Origin: Hyparrhenia diplandra
Taxonomy: Eukaryota > Streptophyta > Magnoliopsida > Poales > Poaceae
DNA length: 64,000 bases
Assembly: GCA_015847255.1 (NCBI GenBank)
Contig: JADLZK010012321.1
Span: forward strand, 1 to 64,000
Reading direction: 5' to 3'
Numbering within the stretch: position 1 is the first letter of the stretch; the number at the start of each line of letters is the position of its first letter. The position numbers and the translations under genes are program-made. The notes beneath the pieces were generated by a model. It worked only from the letters and a program-made list of their open reading frames with translations, searched no databases and was not told the DNA's origin. Positions 1 through 12,123 of this stretch are shown piece after piece.

Positions 1-1340
1 GCGGCGTCAGTCAAGCTGAGAAGTCATCCCAGAGCGCCCGAAGTCAATTGAAATGAAGTCGCGGATTCGATCTCTTAACTCTGACATGTGGGGCCGCCCT
101 ACCTTCCTCCTCATTTCAATCCGACGCCCAACTCTGACATGCTTATAGTAACATGAAATATAATGTACAATTTAAGATCAATTAGTAGCTAGTATTATAT
201 ATTTGTACCTTATTATCTCCCTTGATCTGCGTGAATACACAGCCATGACCACTAGATTTTTGTATGGTTTGCATGATGCAATCGCATGCAATTGAGCAAT
301 ACTTACTCTCCTTCACACTAGAGTCTTGCATGGCTGCATGTTGCCAATTTGTGAAGCCGCGAGAATAATTGTTCAACTTGTTTTGCTTCGCATCCACGCA
401 CACAAAGCTCGCATAAACTCATTACCAGTAGCCGATGCTAAATTGCAAATCTACGCATAGGTGGCTGTTTGGAAATAATGATTTGTCCATTCTTCTTTGA
501 TCTATTTTTCTTCGGCTAATTTAATTAGGTTGTTCATTTGTTGTCATTGGTTTTGGTTTCACATAGAACTTGAACAAACAAAGAGACACGATACAACTCT
601 TGCCATTAATTATCATGTTACTCCATAAACTTTCTATACTTTATTTTGGTTGAAGTAGTTATTACTGTAGCAGTGTGGTTTTCGAGTACGCCCTCCCTAC
701 GCACTCAGGGATGGCTCCACTTTTTCTTTAGCCGTGTAGCTCTTGGTGCCGTCGGGCCTGACTCGTCCGGTAACTGGAAGTGTCCTGCCTGTCAGAGGAG
801 GATCATCCTAGTGGCGACGTGTTCTATTTCTCCCGGCAGCCAGCGAGCACCATGGGCACGCAAGCCTATGCACTGGCCGATGTCGGTGCCGACGTTACTA
901 TGAATCTGTCAGGACACGCCCCTCGTGACGGCCGGGTCAGCGTACTCCCCTCGTGACGGCTGGGTCAGCGTGCTCAGGACCAGCCCGCTGTTGGCTGCGG
1001 GGGCCTGCGCGGCCAGTCGGACGTTCAGCAGCTCGTGCTCGTCGTCGTCTCGTACTCACAAGCATCTGGAAGATTAGAACCCGCTCTTTTTTTTTTTTAT
1101 TGTGTCCAGAAGAAGCAATTTGTCTTGGGCTGGTTGATCATCATATACGCCACATAATACTACACTACCCATGAATACAGCCCTGTGCATTCCGCCTGGC
1201 CTGACGTAGAACCGCGCTGCGACCAATGACAGAATCGGGCTGGCTCTGGGATACAAGTCGATGATAATCCCCATCGCTTACCAGCGCCGTCGTCATCTAC
1301 GTCAACCTTCACCATCGCGGCGATGTACTTTTATATCTTT
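1..1340. repeat. Module X, copy A (segmental duplication)
   Basis: This stretch aligns almost end to end with 51945-53470, in the same orientation, with many small indels. The shared landmarks run in the same order: a run of CTGACATG/CATTTCAATCCGACG sequence, an AT-rich part with AGTAACATGAAATATAATGTAC, then a GC-richer part carrying a vWA gene fragment. Copy B has a MITE that copy A lacks. Part of the module (about 125-210) also resembles the intron-like end of the Z modules at 49.2 and 59.5 kb. Apart from the gene fragment I see no coding capacity. Confidence 0.8.
707..893 (-). pseudogene. vWA-domain protein gene fragment (copy A)
   Basis: On the minus strand this is the damaged twin of the better preserved fragment at 52871-53050. 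It reads as the middle of a von Willebrand factor A domain like those of plant vWA/RING proteins, in which a VARMILLSD-QDT type strand-loop follows a GTDIG stretch. Here an in-frame stop replaces part of the SD-QDT motif and indels shift the frame near the start. No start codon, RING finger or other exons are visible, so it is a captured or relic fragment and not a gene. Family assignment rests on one motif block only. Confidence 0.45.
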
Positions 1341-2197
1341 GTCTTGAGAAATTTGCTATCTGTGACACTTGTGCTTTAGCGCTATCCGGCTGTGCGTTTT
1401 ACAAGTGTCACCCTTTTCGTCGGAGATAAGGGCATATCGTGGCCATGGCGTATTTCTGGCGTCACTAATAAATCTTATCTGGCGACCGCGTATTGGTTAC
1501 GTAATGTCGCTGGATATATACTTTTACTCTGCCAGCTTTTATTAATTTCTGTAGCGTCGGTGAAGGTGTTATCGTGGCCAGCCCGATACGTCGTGTCGCC
1601 GGATAAAACTATCACGCCTTCGTATTCTCTGTTCTTTCGCCCATCTGTCCTGTCGTAAGAGATTGTTTCGTTTCTGATCGGTACCATCTTGGCGTCGTAA
1701 CATATCTCCCTTCTACATCTGCGTATTTCTGACGATTGGGGCCTTTTATAATTTTTTTTCCTAAATATATCAAAATTATGTGATCTAGTTTTGAAGGATT
1801 TATTAAAAAGCGAATTCAATAGTGCAATCGAAATTTAATTTACTCTTTTGGTTTTGTGAGGTTATAATGTTTTTAGCGGTGAAAACAATAGGGGCCCACC
1901 GATTATTCTCTCACCTCTCATCTCTCTCTCTCGCGCGCATGATGGGGACCTCCGGTACGAACACTTTTTTATTTATTCTTCAGGGGCGCGGGCGCTTCGG
2001 AGCAAGTAACGTACCCCGCTGCAGCGCATTTTACTGTAAACTTCTCCTCAGGAAGCCATCCGTTCGCCGCTGCAGATGGTCTAAGGTGTTATCTACGGCA
2101 CGTGGCGGAAAGCGATAGGCCATGAGATAAAGGTGTTATCTGCGACTTGCATTATACAGCGTCGGCGTACCAATAGCTATTTCGAAAACAAAAAAAA

Positions 2198-2252
2198 TAT
2201 GGTGATCCTATATATATATATATACATATACATATATAGGATCATCCCATAT
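2198..2252. repeat. AT-dinucleotide hairpin
   Basis: A (TA)n tract is bordered by inverted TGATCCTATATATA and TATATAGGATCA arms, giving a near-perfect stem of about 20 bp. It is probably a microsatellite-derived palindrome. No gene is attached to it. Confidence 0.6.
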
Positions 2253-5200
2253 CTTCCCCATACACACATCATTGAAACTAACATTTTATTTTGTAATATG
2301 ATACATTTCACAGTAGTACACAGTTCATACTCCCATACTGCAAGTCTGTTAAACTATAGATTACATGGGAGTATCCACCATACTCCACACTGCATAGCAA
2401 GTCTGTTAAACTATTGATTACATGGGTATTCACCATAACTTTATGAAGGAAGTGACAGGTTGCTATATGTACTGAGGCTGTAACTATCGCACAAAACAAA
2501 ACTACACAAGCTGTAATTTCGCCAATTTCGCACTGACTGGTGTGCGTAGCTATCCTTCCCCAGATTTCCAGCCATCAACCTGAAATTCAAAACTTTGCTA
2601 TTATTATAATCAGGAAGATGGTCGGGGCAAACTAACAGCAACAACAACAGCAGACACATTAAGTGTATCAGGCAATGCTACATATGTCGATCTCTTGCAC
2701 CATGCATGGATGATCACAAGAGCAAGAACCTGCAAGTTTCATGTATAAATATCAAAGAAACAAAGGTTACAGCTAATAAGTTCATATATCTAGCAGTATT
2801 AACAGTTAGAGATGTAGCAGTATAAATAGGAAGTTGTACACTTGTACTAGCCTATTAATCATCTGAAACTCACCTTCTAATGTAGACTTAGCATCCAGCC
2901 ATAAAACACACAAGACGGCTAGAGATTAACTGAATGATTCAATTTGAAGCAAAAGGTCTGTCACAATTTCAGTAAATCCTACACAAGCAGCAACTATATT
3001 TGTTTCTTGTAGCTAGTTCGAGAGCTAACTGATCAGAGCAGTAAGATATCAAAGAACTACTATAGCTGCAGCTACCAAGCAATCGTGTAGAATTAGTCAG
3101 CCCACCTATTTTAAGAATAATTTCAGTAAACCAAATAAGTGATGCTGCCACTTGATAGGGTAGTAGAAGCTGTAGACGATGGCTGAAATCCACGGTATAT
3201 ACTAACAGACAGAGCAACACTGACCTGTCCAGGGATGAGTCGTTCAGGACAATAGGAAGTCCTCTTATAAGTGCCTCTGCAATTGTACCAGGACCAGCCT
3301 GCAAGTGCCAGAAAAACATGCATATCATTTAGTCAGTGCAAAATATGGATCAATATTCAATACTGCAAGCACTCAAATTTTTCAAATTTCTACAAAGGCA
3401 ATATCACTGAAATTCAGATCCCTAATTGATCACTCCATTCAGATCCCTCAATAATCATGCTGCAGATCACATAAATGGGTATATTCAATAGGCCAATTAA
3501 CCACATGGAGAAAAGAAATAAGGCTTACCCTTTGAGGTGGAAGTAGCACAGCCTGAGTCGATGATACAGACAGCACAGCCACTACCCCTCCTGAAGAACT
3601 TTGCCTGAAATTGATAACTATGTAGAGCACTGCCAGGATATGCTCCTGACCACCATCACCGTTGCATAACCAAACACCTGCCCTGTTATCTAACAGATAT
3701 GGAAAAGGCAGGCACACACAAATTAGTGATTGGGTAAAACAATAGTAAACTTATTACCTAGCATATTGTCACATGGATATAAATTTCAAACAAGAGTGTC
3801 ATTTCTTGAGCAATTCACACTAACCTCTCATGAGCAGAAAACCAAGGCCCAATCATAGTGGTTTCAGCAGTTGTCTAGAATAGGTGGCCTAACTTACACT
3901 CACAAAGGTACAAGCTCCATTCAGACATCAGACTTCAATGCTTAACTAAAGCACATTCAGTGGTACGACTTCAGTGCATAAAGTAATAGGAAAAAATTTT
4001 CATGTCAGGATGGTCACTTAACTAAAGCACATTCAGTGGTACCACTTCAGTGCATAAAGTACAAGCTCCATTCAGACATCAGACTTCCACCACTCAATAA
4101 GATGGCAAATTTTAAGCATTATACAAGACAGGATGGTCACTTACTTCAAATATTCATGATGTCAGGAGGCCAAAAACTCTAGTATTTTTACCCCCCAATC
4201 ATGAGATACACATATCTGGAAAAAGCAGTATATTTAGGTATTCATCATAAATGGAAGACTATCATAAAGCACCTAAATATAATTTAGACATTAATTCAAA
4301 CCAAGAAAGGACTGGAAGATAACAAAGGGTGCATTCTTCAGAGATACAGTAATTATTAACACAAGCAACAGCTCTCTTGCACCATCAATCAAGCAGACTT
4401 AGTATTCAGGCACCAGGTCTCAGTCATCAAGCAGTTCACGTTCATTAGCACTTAGCAAATAGATTTGAACTAAAGTGACTTTTAACATGAAACAAACGTT
4501 CAACTGATAGAGTCAGTTCAGGTTATTCTTTTTACTGCAGTTCACGAAGTCATTGGTTAGTCATCAAGATTCAGTTAGTAACCTTGTGTGATGACTGGGC
4601 CAAAAGATTCAGGTAGAAAACAGATGCATAGATTTAAAATAATATTACTACCAGATCGTTGTGCATACATATAGCAGTATAACAAAAAAGATTCAGCTAG
4701 TAAACTTTTCTCATCAGTTCAGTATATGCAAACAATATCACTACCAAAAGTAAAACTACGAGTAGGAAAATTGAGAGTTCAGAGGCATTACAACCAGATC
4801 GAGAGAGAGGCAAAGCCGCAGGGGAGGAAGATGCCGCCGGAGGGAAAGGACGAGGCCGTCCTCGGAAGGAGGGGACGGGGGAAGCCCACCACGCGCCACC
4901 ATCCCTGCCGCGCCAATGGATCTGCTATGCCGGAGGTGGGGACGGGAAACGCCTTGGATCCATCGATGGTGAGGCCGGCGGTGGTGTGAATCTCGCCCTC
5001 CACTGGATGATGATCACCCCAGGATCCATGGCCGCCGCTAGGGGACGGGCCGGGGCCGCCGCCGCTGGCGCCCCGATCTGGATCTCGGTAGAGCCGCAGT
5101 CACCCTTGCTGTTGGAGTCTTGGAGAGAGAGGCGCCGGTAGGGATGACGGGGTCGACGCCGCCGGTGGGGATGAAGGTCCGCCGAGGCTGCCGAGGGGAC

Positions 5201-5294
5201 GCTGGTAGGGAGGCCGGGAACGCCGGTGGGTTGGGGTGTGGAGGGGGCGAGCGTCGAGGGGGAGGGATGACCCGCAGAGACCGAGGGAGGGGAC
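2250..5294 (-). other. Captured host-gene sequence with intron signals (minus strand)
   Basis: This 3-kb stretch has the texture of a plant gene read on the minus strand: a GC-rich first-exon-like part (about 4800-5294), then AT-rich intron-like DNA with several plausible splice sites. Only one exon is identifiable (MGDG synthase, 3225-3298). Another open piece with acceptor CAATTTCAG and donor AAAGG/GTAAGC lies at about 3529-3610 but I do not recognise it. The remaining MGDG-synthase exons were not found, so this is a partial copy, possibly joined from more than one gene. The LTR element at 5295 cuts its upstream end. Confidence 0.45.
3225..3298 (-). pseudogene. MGDG synthase exon fragment
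   Basis: Between a CTTGCAG acceptor and a CAG/GTCAGT donor on the minus strand lie 74 nt that translate as AGPGTIAEALIRGLPIVLND. This is the highly conserved UDP-galactose-binding segment of plant monogalactosyldiacylglycerol synthases, which make the main thylakoid galactolipid. After LND the frame breaks: one T is missing, and the next bases in the shifted frame give IPGQ, as the family requires. The intact exon would be 75 nt (25 codons), so the exon boundaries fit. With a frameshift and no neighbouring exons it cannot make enzyme. It is a captured exon inside the 1341-12123 insertion. Confidence 0.8.
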
Positions 5295-5565
5295 TGTTAT
5301 GAAACGCGTCGTCAGCGGTTGGGGTATACCAGATCTCTCCGCGATCCATAGTAGGATGAAAGTAGAACACGTAGGCCTGAGGTGTAGGGAAGTGTGCTTT
5401 AACATTAAATGCGAATGTACGTGTATTTTTACAACATAGAGCTCCCACATATATATAGTCCAACCAAAGTAGGAGAGTTTTTGGTAAGGAACCCTTCTGA
5501 AGCAATTTATGATTAGGATTCATCTTACCATTCCTTCTAGGAAAGAGTCGGGTGTGTGTTTTACA
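5295..5565 (-). repeat. LTR (3' LTR of the LARD-like element)
   Basis: Matches 11535-11809 along its length, including CGATC...ATAGTA.GATGAAAGTAGAACAC, ACAACATAGAGCTCCCAC and TTCTAGGAAAGAGTC. Plus-strand ends are TGTTATGAAA and TTTTACA, giving TG...CA termini. Several indels separate the pair. Confidence 0.8.
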
Positions 5566-8500
5566 ACCCTCCCGCTTAGCGATTACCCGCGATATGCATA
5601 TGCGCGATCGTCAAAACTCCATCAAAACCGATTGGGAAAAAAAGCGGTTCTTGGAGAAAAGAGTACATCACATTAGATTAATTGCATTGCACATGTTGTC
5701 TCATTAAAAACCTGTGTGTGAGAAACCTTCTAGTAAAACTCACATAGGGAAAAAAAGTACAACATTTAACCTTCTTGGTCATATATTCTTGGGATACTCT
5801 ATTCCCCGTGAATAGAAATTGATCTTCATAATCTATGCATAAACTTTAATGTTTTTGCCAAATATGATCTTTATAATTCTAATGGTTTCAATTACCTTCA
5901 AAGGTAAATTGATAAAATTGCTCCCCCTCACAAAGCCATCATTTGAATTTGACTCAAAAGTATGGCTTATAATTCTTCCATGAATTATATGGGTATAACA
6001 AAAAAACAATATGCTTCATGCAAAAGAACCACTTGTTGTGCAAAACAAATAAATTTTATCCTTCAAGATAATAAATCCTTTGAGGAGGATTACGAGGGAA
6101 AAATAAGTTCATATTCAACATCTTCTAGATAGTGTATCAAACTTATACAAGCTTGAATACTTTATAGTTCTTCCTTAGTGGATTTTGAAATGGTATATTC
6201 TACAAATCTTCAAGATTTTTATAGTATCATTCAATAATAAATCCGGTCTTATATTTTGGCATTTAGGGGGATAATTTAAATACCAAAGTCACCATTATTC
6301 TTTCTATTGCATTTAGGGATGATAGATTCATTGCTAGCATTACACTTTACAGTGTTTATATGACACCTTCATGGTGTTTAAGATTCCTCATTTTCTCTCT
6401 CTCGGGTCTATATTCACTTGAGGGGATGCATGGTGTTTTTATTCAAAATTGGTTGTAAAATCCTTCATGGATTAATTTCTTGAGGAATATACTTTAATTC
6501 TTAGTGAATTAATAATTCTCTTCTATGAGATACATACTCTCTTTGCATAAGGGATGAGTGATATACACAATAGCGTTGAGTTATTCACTATAAAATCATT
6601 CAATGATTGTAATCCTTCTAGGACATGCTCTTCTTGAGACTTCAATATTCATTCATGAATATATATATACCTTAGACTTTAATACTTAGTATATGAGATT
6701 TCTACAAGTTCGATTTATATTCTTCGGGGAATTATATGGATTTTTTTATAATCCACTTATGCTTTGCATATTCGATATTCATTTGTTTCATTTGCGGAGA
6801 TATAGCGAGAACATTCATTTCTTCTTAATAGGAGATTCAACCTCAATTTGCTTTCTTCATTGACGATATATAATGGCTACAAGCGATTTTGCCATGGACT
6901 TTATTTTCGGATCAGGGTTCTCACAAGAAGAAACATTCACAATTAAAGAGGTAGTGTTATGAAACAACTATTTTCTCTTCTCATAATACTCTCACAATGT
7001 GAGAAATATTTTATCTCTGTCATTTCCCAAACAAGAGATGGTATATTGTTCTACATATCAACAACACTAATGATCTTGTAGCGCTTAGTATGTTGGATTT
7101 CATCTTCATGATGATCCTCTTCATGAGGTGCTCAACCTTCTTCATGAGGTGTTCTCTTCATGAGAATGGAGGAGTTTCATTTTATTTCTATTCAACAAGT
7201 ATACACAAAACTAGAACCCGCAGTCCAAGTAGATTTTAGCTTGATAGTATGCAATATTTAGTTTACTATTAAGTAAACAAAACGGAGGTTATAACTTCAA
7301 GTTACTCCTCTCATTTTATAAAAAATATCGGCATATACTCAGCTTCATGCTTTCACAAGAGCATTAGTCAAACTATTAGTTGACTTGGTCGTGATAGTAT
7401 TCTGCTTCAAGCTTCAAGGAAATTTTTCTAGATTATTTTTTTCTTCTCTGGAAATAATATTTGGCGTTCAAAATAGGCTCTCTCCCCTAATGCCAATATT
7501 AGATCTTTAATAGCATACTTCAATAGATATCCCCTATCATGAGCTTAAAACAATTCAAATTCATATATCTCTAACTACAAGTGGAGCCCCATTTATGTAT
7601 GCTATGATTAGGTTTTATGGAAAATATTCCGCACATATTTAAATATGGGGGTTATTATTCATTATCACGATGAGCTAGTACTTAAAAGTGCACTTAAGAA
7701 TATTCATCATTCCTATGAACTCGGGGATGTTCTACCATACAGTATGCACAAAACATAGTTTAGAAAAACTATTTCATTCTCTAGCTTCTTTATTATTTAG
7801 CCTAATAAATTGATCCAAGTACTCATACAATTAAAAATATGGACCATATACTAAAAAATATAGATCGCAACATACAAGTTCACATGAAATTTCTTCTAGA
7901 ATTTTCTAATTGCCATTAATGCAAAAATCCCTTAATGCCTTTTTCTTCATAAATCCTAAATCATGATAATTGTATTTATCCACTATCTTAGTTTCACGAT
8001 AATTCAGCCCATCAAAAATGGGTTAGTCTCCATTGAGAAAATTTCATAAACTCACTCCCACGATCTTAGAACATTTGGCCCTAGATCAATCTATTGCTTA
8101 TGCATGCAATGCATTGAAAGCAAAAGCATTCCTTAGTTCAGCGGGAACCATATAGACATAGCATGCTAGCTAGCCAATTTGATTATGAGGGAAGCACAAA
8201 AGATAGCTACTAGCCACAATTATATTTTGCTATGCTAATATTCATGCACAAGTTGAGATACTTGTAGCTCAATGAGATACATATGCGATTGTAATGTGAA
8301 GCGTTAGAATTGATCTAACATAATAGATAACAACAAAATGCAAAGCTACAAGCTTACTTGCAATTAGTGTAGTAGAGAAAGTTAACTTTCGTAGGAAGGG
8401 CTGAAGGTAGCTTCAAGTCTTGATACATGCACTTAAAGATCGACTTAGGGCGACTATGCCTATATATTATCCACATCTTCTTATGCCTTTACCCAAAATT

Positions 8501-11500
8501 TCTCCCCTTTTGATGCCATAATTACTTCAAGTAGCGATTTGCTTTAAAATTGCATTATCTATGAATAGTCACTTTTAATGCTTCATAGAATCAATCATAC
8601 TTCTAATATTCATTGATTATGGCATGAGATTCACATATCAATGTCTTGTTCAATGTACAACAATAGACTTAGGGTAGGATACAACTTTTAGTTCATGGAC
8701 TAAAGTATTAAATACTTAGGATTTGGCTAAATCGATGCTTCCAAGATCAATTAATATGCGGTTTAGTCAATTGTTTCATGTGCTTTTTTAGAAAATTCAG
8801 TTTTTTTTCCATCTACCTACATGGTAATGATGCACAAAATAACTATAACCTTCATAGTTAATTGAGGCTTCTTTGTGGATAAATTAATGCAAAATTATTT
8901 TTGATAGGCAATTGGCAATTGTTTTATATGTGAAACATATAAAACTAATTTATTCCATGAGAAGTTCGCACATTTTACTTCAAGTAATAACAATAATTGC
9001 AACTAAGAATATTAAATATTTAATATTAGACTTCAAGCTAACAAATTAACCATTAGCCACTTAATTCAGCGGGAATTAAAACTTAATGCACCACCATCAC
9101 TACTATCAATACTTGAGGATATGATTTTCAAAGATAATAAATATATAAGCACATGATTTAAGTTCTTCAAGAGAAACTTTATATGTTCCAAATAATATAC
9201 ATTCTCGCATGTCTTAACTTCTATACTTGACAAGCGGTAGCTTCATACTTTATATTCAAGAGTTATGATATCACGAGTCACAAGCCTTCAAGGGGAGTAA
9301 CATATATGCAAGCCATATATTTAAAATTATTGCAATCCATAATATCCTGGTTCATAAAACATCTAAAAAATCCAACTCAATTTCCATGAGTAATTTCTAA
9401 TGGTAAAATCAATACTTCATGTATTACATTGCTCTTTGATATTATATATACAAGAGACATTTCTTGAGAATGTAGATTGATAAAATCTATTTACCATCTT
9501 GTCTTCTAGACATTTAATACAAAGCTTCAAGCTATTTTTATAGGCGACATTAGACATACAAGCTTGAAAATTCAACTTTCAATACAATATGATATTTCGT
9601 AATCATAATATTGGGATTTTACTCATGCGGTGAGTCCCACAATGTATTTGTTACTTCTATAGGCCATATACTCATTTTGAGTGTAATTAAGAAATATTTA
9701 TGCTGAATTTACTACACTTCAATGGTAGTAAAATATCCTACATGGATTAAATAATGACCATAACAAATAATTTACTATTGAGTAACTCGGGATATTTCTT
9801 CTTCTTTTTATGGCATGCATATTAATATAACTTGGATCATATGCATATAAGTTTACTACATGTAAGCAGTAGCAAAGGTGCAAAAAAAGATAGTGGATGG
9901 TTATTAAAAATATTCTTAGAAACATCCTAGCATTATTGGGATTATGGTATATGCAAATTTTTAATTTATACCAAGCATTTATTTAACCCCAAAAATTCAT
10001 ATGCTAGGAAAAACAAATCGAGCCTCTCAATGGTGATATAAGTCTAAGGTATGCGGTATTTAGAGAGCTCATATATATACACCTTATACCATGTTTCTAG
10101 AGTAATCTAAAAAATTCAAGGGGTTTTGTCCACCCTAAAATATAAGCGAGGTATATATATATATATATATGAACAGTGCAGAATATGCATTACCTATACT
10201 TGAATTATGCAAGAATCATGGGCTATTAAGGGTTTGGGCAAAGCACAAGGGAATTTATGAAGAGCGACAAGTAAACATGCAAGCGCTTGCCCAAGATTTG
10301 CCATGATTAGCGTGTTGGCGTTAGGGCCGTATTCAAGTGGTATTATTGGCCTGTAATCTTCTTGTGTAAAACCTTACGTCTTTGTGCTGGTGTCGGATTC
10401 CATATGTACACAAGTAAGAAAACTAGGAAAAAGACTCCGCGTGCTCTTCATGGCAAAGGAAACACACAAAATTTTATTTTCTTCTTTTTCTTGTGTGTGT
10501 GTGTGTGTATCTTGGCTTCTTTGCTGGTGACTTACGTGTTATTTGCGAGTGCGGTTTGGGCGCTGGCAAAAGCCCTAGTATCTTTGGCGTGTGAGCCAAC
10601 GGTAACGCTGCGTAGTCGTGATTGACTGCGGCAATTGCTGCATCGGGCCGCAAATTGCTAGTGCGGGTGAGCGTGCAAATAAATATTCAGCCCCGCGAAG
10701 ACAAATAAATCGCATGTATTCTTGTTTTGCTCTCTTTTTAACCCCACATGCTATAGGTGGCGTGCAAGTCAACATATATATATATATATAGGCATATACT
10801 AATTATATTTACTCTGCATGCATGCATGTATCGTTCTTCCCCGGGGCGATGGTGGCAACAACTTGTTAGTCGATGGTTTGGATTGATGCATGATTCGAGA
10901 TGCAATCAAACTTGATTAGGGCGTCAATAACTCAATTGTAGTCGATTTCTTGCGATATGTTAGGTGGCTCTTTTTGAGTCCGATAGTGTTACTTGCCGGT
11001 AACTTTAATAATGATGAGAATAGATCTTGCGGGGATCATACAAGTGGTTCTAATCTTAATTTGGATGGCCCGTGGTGGTGGCTTTTAGGCGCAGTGATGG
11101 CTACTAGCCTATCGTGCGAGTTGTCTTCATGCACATTTCTTTGTTCATTGTATATACGGGTATGTACATACTTCAATAAATACTACGTACAGATTTACTT
11201 AAAATACAAAACCTAACACAATGGCTAGGGTAAACACACAATCTAGCGTCGTGCTTTTCGTACCTTTTATTCTTGAATTGAGGAAAAACAAAAGGCATCG
11301 CATGGGGCCGGTTCGGCTAGGCGAGGGAACTGCGGCGTGGCGATAGTCGATGCGTCTGATTTGTAGCGGCGGAAAGGTAGCGAATCCGTTTCCTAGCTGC
11401 TTGTCGGGGAAGTCGGCGTCGTCGAAGTAGTCCTGCGGCCCGAGACATCGGCACGCGGCGTCGGTGCGAAGATGCGGCAACGGCCTGACTTCCAAAGCGG

Positions 11501-11534
11501 CGATGTCGACGAAGAGCTTGTCGTCTTGATAGCG
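5566..11534 (-). other. AT-rich internal region of the LARD-like element, no genes
   Basis: About 6 kb, strongly AT-rich over 5.6-11.2 kb, dense in CTTCAAG and CTTCATGA-like words, with short (TA)n tracts near 10150 and 10775 and a (TG)n tract near 10495. The part next to the LTR holds repeated AAAACTCC and GGGAAAAA phrases often seen in plant LTR-element leaders or tails. The minus-strand end (11200-11534) is more GC-rich and open for about 100 codons from the 5' LTR, but the product is not recognisable. Nothing else supports a gene. Confidence 0.6.
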
Positions 11535-11809
11535 TGTTATGAAAGCGTGCGTCGTTAGGCCGGTTAGGACCTTCCCTCTGGGAGTCTCTCCGCGATCACA
11601 TAGTAGAATGAAAGTAGAACACATAGACACAAGGTGTAGGAGACTATTCTTTATTCATCTGAATCTTCGTATTTACAACATAGAGCTCCCACATATATAT
11701 AGTTATCCGGCCAGTAGGAGAGTTTTGGTAGAGCCCCACATACAAAGCGGACTAGGATTAGGATTCATCCTTCTCCTTTCCTTCTAGGAAAGAGTCAGGT
11801 GTGTTTTAC
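11535..11809 (-). repeat. LTR (5' LTR of the LARD-like element)
   Basis: Partner of 5295-5565. The plus-strand start is TGTTATGAAAGCG. The right end has lost the final A of TTTTACA. It is followed by the remaining right arm of the surrounding insertion (11810-12123). Confidence 0.8.
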
Positions 11810-12123
11810 TTGAGGGGCGAGGGGTCCCGAGGGCTTGATTCGGACTTGAGTCTCCATCAACTTTGGAATCAATTATTTTTTTTGGTCGGTTGTGACCGGC
11901 TCCCAACTCTGGCGTCCGCGATCGTTAGCTGCGGGAGAAACTCGTCGTGGAGCAGTCCGGTGACTCGTATTCACGAGCACAGCGTCACTCTGGCGTTAGT
12001 GGAAAAAGGTATGGGTGGCGCATTTTAATTGGGCCAGTCACAAATTTTTGTATCGATGGCCCAGCGTTTTACTTTTTGAGTCACAAAATTGGGTGTCGAT
12101 GATAAAGCAAATCGGCATAGTGT

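Larger units (their letters stand above)
5295..11809 (-). mobile_element. Non-coding LTR retrotransposon (LARD-like), minus orientation
   Basis: Two direct repeats of about 270 bp (5295-5565 and 11535-11809) bound 6.0 kb of internal DNA. On the minus strand the LTR starts TGTAAAACAC and ends TTTCATAACA. A purine tract (AGCGGGAGGGT) sits just inside the 3' LTR at about 5566-5580, and CGCTATCAAGACGAC follows the 5' LTR at about 11534 as a degenerate initiator-tRNA-Met primer site, so it lies on the minus strand. The internal DNA has no open frame of meaningful length and no RT, integrase or protease motif. It must have relied on enzymes made elsewhere. No convincing target duplication (left GGGAC). 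Confidence 0.75.
1341..12123. mobile_element. 10.8-kb insertion between modules X and Y; candidate gene-capturing MULE (Pack-MULE)
   Basis: In block B the sequence runs directly from GTACTTTATATC to GAGAAGGAATTGG (53461-53480). In block A the same two halves lie 10.8 kb apart, so this is an insertion in A or a deletion in B. The two ends form a degenerate inverted repeat: near 1345 an AAATTTGCTATC...GACAC stretch, and at 12092-12120 GTGTCGATGATAAAGCAAAT, which reads ATTTGCTTTATC...GACAC on the other strand. Such ends are typical of grass Mutator-like elements. The target duplication is poor (TTATATC versus TGTATC), so the class is inferred. It contains captured gene pieces and a later LTR-element insertion. 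Confidence 0.5.

Noticed and set aside
3560..3717. Minus-strand PYLLDNRAGVW resembling the VPYVVDNGAGVF part of MGDG synthase
   Set aside because: It lies upstream of the AGPGTIAEA exon in the direction of transcription, whereas in the enzyme that motif follows it. The similarity is short.
5600..11200. Organelle DNA insertion as explanation of the AT-rich 5.6 kb
   Set aside because: No plastid or mitochondrial gene motifs, and the paired LTRs with purine tract explain the segment as a retroelement.
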